Source: Micromonospora echinospora (GTDB lineage: Bacteria > Actinomycetota > Actinomycetes > Mycobacteriales > Micromonosporaceae). Taken from it: a DNA stretch of 64,000 nucleotides. A program made the position numbers and the translations under genes. Below are positions 61,388-64,000 of the stretch, in pieces; position 1 is the first letter of the stretch, and each line of letters begins with the position of its first letter. Location: positions 6,775,501-6,839,500 of the forward strand of contig NZ_JACHJC010000001.1 in the NCBI RefSeq assembly GCF_014203425.1. Direction: 5' to 3'. The notes below the pieces were generated by a model. The model ran no database searches, was not told the DNA's origin, and was given only the letters and a program-made list of their open reading frames with translations.

Positions 61388-62010
61388 TTCTCGTGCGGGC
61401 CTTCGTCGGATCGCGCGGGGTGGGTGCGCGCCAAGCGGGTGGCCGCCTCCTGGAAGGCTCTGCCCAGCGTGGTGGCGGTTTCGGTGGGGTCGTCGGCGCG
61501 CATGATCGCGCCCAGCACTGCTACTCCGGTGGCGCCCGCCTCGACGCATGCGGTGACCTGGGCCGGGGTTTCGATGCCGCCGAGTGCCAGCACCGGGACC
61601 GGGCTTGCCGCGATCAGCTCGCGTAGCCCGTCGGGGCGCAGGGGTGGGCCGTAGCCGGGCTTCGTTCTTGTCTCGTAGACCGGGGACAGCGTGGCGTAGT
61701 GCTCGGTGGTGAGCCGGGCCAGCTCGGCGATGTCGTGGCAGGAGCGGCCGACGAGCCCGACGGCGGGCGGCGGGTACGGGCCGGCGGCCGGCAGGTGCAC
61801 CGCGTCCCCGTCGAGCGGGTCCGGCCCGGCGACGACGAGCGTGCCGCCCGCCTCGGCGAGGATCGCGCGCAGGTCGACGGCGAGCGCGAGGCGCTCGGCG
61901 CGCGGCAGGTCCTTCTCCCGCAGCACCACCCACCGCACTCCCCCGCCCACGGCACCCGCCACCACGTCGACGAGCGCCCCCCGAGCCACCAGACGATCGG
62001 TGAGCACCAC
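61369..62010 (-). CDS. thiE: Thiamine-phosphate synthase ThiE
   Basis: A 213-residue TIM-barrel enzyme that joins HMP-PP and thiazole phosphate. [63 protein letters not shown] and [30 protein letters not shown] are the family motifs in order. Start is GTG 62010 or the adjacent GTG 62007; the frame continues upstream through a palindrome but without conserved residues. The C-terminal codons and stop lie within the conserved-loop inverted repeat, so this end has been rewritten by that element. Confidence 0.9.
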
Positions 62011-62032
62011 GACGCCACCCGGGCAGCCCGGA

Positions 62033-62078
62033 ATCTTGGTACGCGGCCGCCCCTCCAGGGACGCATCCGTACCAAGAT
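62033..62078. repeat. Inverted repeat between thiG and thiE
   Basis: ATCTTGGTACG (62033-62043) and CGTACCAAGAT (62068-62078) are perfect 11-bp complements 24 bp apart. It fills the only sizeable gap (86 nt) within the tight thiO-S-G-E part and could be an attenuator, a processing site or an interspersed palindromic repeat. Confidence 0.5.
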
Positions 62079-62096
62079 CCGCAACGCATGAGGCGG

Positions 62097-64000
<1,904 letters not shown>

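Overview
The window is about 72% G+C, packed with genes, and rich in GTG and TTG starts and 4-bp ATGA/GTGA start/stop overlaps. Gene content and order point to a Micromonospora-like actinomycete (Micromonosporaceae): rplM-rpsI-glmM, glmS-nnr-alr-hydrolase-tsaE, tsaB-rimI-tsaD, a Ras-like GTPase conservon, an NnaR-type fused regulator, an F420-type oxidoreductase and short interspersed repeats that I associate from memory with this family. I recognised no rRNA, tRNA, CRISPR array, prophage or transposase.

Layout, left to right. (1) 1-6605: end of a methyltransferase gene carrying an in-frame palindromic insert, ybaK, a sugar (probably xylose-type) ABC importer with a ROK regulator, and a secreted DUF4142 protein. 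(2) 6659-10110: a heterodimeric ABC exporter whose ATPase motifs are split between the two subunits. (3) 10181-20008 (minus strand): the housekeeping series tsaD/rimI/tsaB and tsaE/hydrolase/alr/nnr, split by an HTH-nucleotidyltransferase fusion behind nested palindromes, ung and a secreted lipase. (4) 20238-33571: glmS, glmM, rpsI and rplM on the minus strand, interrupted by a WXG100-like/DUF1023 pair, an MmpS-like protein, dapC, and a PadR-controlled FtsX-type ABC exporter. (5) 33781-45188: nitrogen assimilation. A NarK transporter, then two toxin-antitoxin-like loci and a truncated methyltransferase, then an operon nitrate reductase - electron-transfer flavoprotein - nirB - nirD - nnaR, preceded by a well-spaced GlnR-type box. 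(6) 45200-51270: a conservon (sensor kinase-like CvnA with a NIT domain, roadblock CvnB, DUF742 CvnC, GTPase CvnD) divergent from an amino-acid/amide-type binding lipoprotein. (7) 51432-55786: NMT1/THI5-type ABC importer, LLM flavin/F420 oxidoreductase and cupin around a palindrome-rich divergent promoter region. (8) 55861-58845: a large, mostly disordered membrane protein. (9) 58891-64000 (minus): thiamine operon thiO-thiS-thiG-thiE-thiD-thiC, with thiO running off the right edge.

How the parts fit. glmM and glmS supply UDP-GlcNAc precursors and alr supplies D-Ala for the wall; tsaB, tsaD, tsaE make t6A on tRNA. Region 5 imports nitrate and reduces it to ammonium, probably under GlnR and NnaR. 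Region 6 may sense nitrate or nitrite next door. Region 7 may feed a pyrimidine or other precursor to the thiamine operon, which is inference only.

The least explained signals are: a nearly invariant 26/27-nt loop held by two unrelated stems at 51281-51354 and 61316-61387; a 71-bp insert that turned a nasB-nirB start/stop overlap into a 24-codon mini-cistron; the complementary loss of ATPase motifs in the exporter pair; and a recurrent TAGGCT-type -10 placed 7-8 nt before start codons, suggesting leaderless mRNAs.
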